Positions 62,019-64,000 of a stretch of 64,000 bases of DNA are shown here, piece by piece. A program made the translations under genes and the position numbers. The stretch is from Notospermus geniculatus (lineage: Eukaryota > Nemertea > Pilidiophora > Heteronemertea > Lineidae): assembly GCA_002633025.1 (NCBI GenBank), contig NMRB01000120.1, forward strand, positions 148,868-212,867. The letters run 5' to 3'. The notes under the pieces were generated by a model, which saw only the letters and a list, made by a program, of their open reading frames with translations, had not been told where the DNA came from and did no database searches. Numbering within the stretch: position 1 is the stretch's first letter; each line of letters starts with the position of its first letter.

Positions 62019-63929
62019 TCAAAGGAAGTAGTCTGCCTGAGGTTTCTTGGATGGTATGCCTCTTGTTTCCTGTGGTGCAGCTTCAAATATAGTAAAGTCG
62101 CGTTGTAAATGTTCATCTAATTCAAGAATAGCCGCAACATTTCCACATCTGAAAGGAGGAAGAAGAAAATGAAGCAAAAATCACCACCAGAGCATTTTCC
62201 TGCTTAGCAATACAGATCAATTTTCCATGACAAAGCCAGGACATCTTGGCAGTTTCGTTGATTTTCAAGGATTTCCGGGCCTGGATTTTGTCAACTCGAA
62301 ATTCCATGACATTCCAGGTTTTCCAGGATGCGTACGAACCCTGAGCTACCCTCTATTGATCATGTTGATTGGACAGAACTGCTACATGACCTTGGAATGC
62401 CTTCTGTTAGTTCTCCAACTGTAGCTCACATACATTTTGTCTTTCTTACCTGTAACAATAGTTAGGTGCTGACCACACAGTAAGGACAGTCTCATTAAAA
62501 TGCCACTTGTATCCCTCCATTACCAACTGATGGGCCCGACATATCAGATCAATATCATTAGCAGCATTGAATTGTGCGACAACATCACTTCCAAATAGAT
62601 AACCAGCTCCTCTTGGACTTACACCCCACCCCTGGGTATCTGAAAGAACAAGAACAAGACATGAGTGACACAGACACAAACAGGATCAGACAAAAACTCA
62701 TGGGGTTAAAATGACAAACAGAAACATGGGCACTTTCCCTGCTGGCAGCTCTTAACTGCTCATTCACTTACCTTCTGGATCAGACCATAGAAGATCACAC
62801 ATTGGTCCGTCGTGAGGTACTTCTTGTTTTCTGTCTATAGCACGGATTTGATCTAATGTGTTGATTGAAGGCGATAATCCTCCATGGACACAGAATATCT
62901 ACAAAGAAAGTGACACGGGATTCTCTAAACAGGGCCAGGAAGTTTTATGATTGGGTCTGAAATTTATTCAAGACAGCATTTTACATTAGTCTTCTTAGGC
63001 CATACCAATATGATTGTTCGTTTAACGGATTTCCCTCATGCCTAAAATCCCAAAAGTGAAAAAAAAATTTTTTGCTCCCGCTTGTTTAAAATGTTGTAAA
63101 TTAGAAAAAAAATTTTTTTGCAAATGCGGGAAGGCTTTGTTTTTTTACCGCCCGCATGCTCAAAACGCCATTTCAGGAAAAAATATATAGGCGCAAAGTC
63201 ATCAAACATCGCCAAAGTGAATAAATTCATCGACAGTGATTGTCGTTGATGCCCTGCTCTTGCCTGTGCTACCCTTAAAAATCTAAAATCCTTGGATTTT
63301 AGGCCTAAGAATTCATTTTGTTACCTTCACGCTCACCCTTATGTGACCACATAAAGTTTATACAACTTATGGTTAGCATTTTTTTTCCTTTTTTTTTCGC
63401 CCTCATGCTCCATCATGTATGGCCTAACAATCCGTTAAACGAACAATCAAATTGGTATGGCCTTACCACGGTGGCGATAGAGATTACGACATAATGACAC
63501 TCAGACTGCGTGCCAGACCACTTGTTAAATAAACACATTCGTGAGGACTGTCTAGTTTATTCCTACACCTAATGGGAGTAGGAACTGACACTCAGGATGG
63601 AAAGAGAAGGAACAGTCTTCCTTGTCACCATAATTCAGGTCAGGAATGGAGAATCAATTTCCATTCTAATTACCATAGGGCCACTTTTAGGGTACTGGTG
63701 ATGCCCGAGTACACTGAAGCCAGACAAAACTGGGTAAAAGATGCCATCTGCTCACCTTTCCATCAATGATTGCAGATAAACTAAGATAGTCAAATATTTC
63801 TGTACAATATCTCCACACAGTGATTGAACCATACTTCCTCAAACATTCATCATAAAATCCATATACTTGGGTGATTTGTCGACTCTCATGATTCCCTCGA
63901 ATAAGTGTGATTCTGTCTGGATACCGAAC
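62019..63929 (-). CDS. PPP4C: Protein phosphatase 4 catalytic subunit, 3' part
   Basis: Exons in minus order 63929-63756, 62898-62772, 62639-62450, 62148-62019 give the last 206 residues; the 5' exons lie beyond the right edge. PP4c is a Ser/Thr phosphatase of the PPP family that acts in DNA repair, centrosome maturation and signalling. Metal-site and catalytic motifs visible: RGNHE at the start, [23 protein letters not shown] and [12 protein letters not shown]. It ends in DYFL, the tail whose last leucine is carboxymethylated in PP2A-like enzymes. The segment [16 protein letters not shown] with [16 protein letters not shown] marks it as PP4 rather than PP2A or PP6. All splice phases agree. 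Confidence 0.96.
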
Positions 63930-64000
63930 CTGAAAAGAAAACCACGAAGTTGAACATCAAATGTTCAATCAAATCCTCGGACCTCCCCACGATCACTGTC

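Noticed and set aside
1-64000. tRNA, rRNA, CRISPR, prophage or operon-like features
   Set aside because: Looked for and not seen; gene structure is animal throughout. A tRNA scan could not be run.

Overview
The window is nuclear DNA from an animal, most likely a marine deuterostome invertebrate. Genes are split by short GT-AG introns. The protein set includes a NIT-domain receptor guanylyl cyclase, kringle exons and a GPR161-like receptor. The background is full of TACATG and AGGCCTA palindromes and hairpin DNA transposons, which I associate with echinoderms or hemichordates. That placement is an inference, not a match to a known genome. There is no bacterial, phage or CRISPR content.

Layout. 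2367-3405 (+): a two-exon protein with six copies of a short 'DEV..R...PT' motif, not recognised. 4374-8807 (+): a secreted protein with two kringles, a decayed third kringle and a cysteine-rich last exon. 9276-14217 (-): a receptor guanylyl cyclase with an extracellular NIT sensor between two membrane helices, and an active site that looks like only one half of a heterodimer. 16212-19675 (-): tyrosylprotein sulfotransferase, with a short upstream ORF and a possible distal first exon at 36.3 kb. 19.8-36.2 kb: no convincing coding exon, several hairpin elements, and a repeat that looks like a copied promoter. 38734-39959 (+): thymidylate kinase, whose P-loop exon is missing, probably inside a 980-base assembly gap. 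42855-43931 (+) and 48120-49607 (+): two intronless class A GPCRs, the second GPR161-like. 53236-57851 (+): anaphase-promoting complex subunit 7, 14 exons. 62019-63929 (-): the 3' part of protein phosphatase 4 catalytic subunit, running off the right edge.

The genes do not form one pathway. Housekeeping genes (thymidylate kinase, APC7, PP4c, sulfotransferase) sit among signalling genes (guanylyl cyclase, two GPCRs). The most interesting items are the animal NIT guanylyl cyclase with Thr/Lys in place of the catalytic Asn/Arg pair, the repeat-motif protein at the left, the kringle gene caught losing a domain, a family of hairpin elements with GGGCCC ends, and a duplicated promoter-like block.

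Exon borders were read by eye from splice sites, reading phase and family similarity. No search or alignment program was run.
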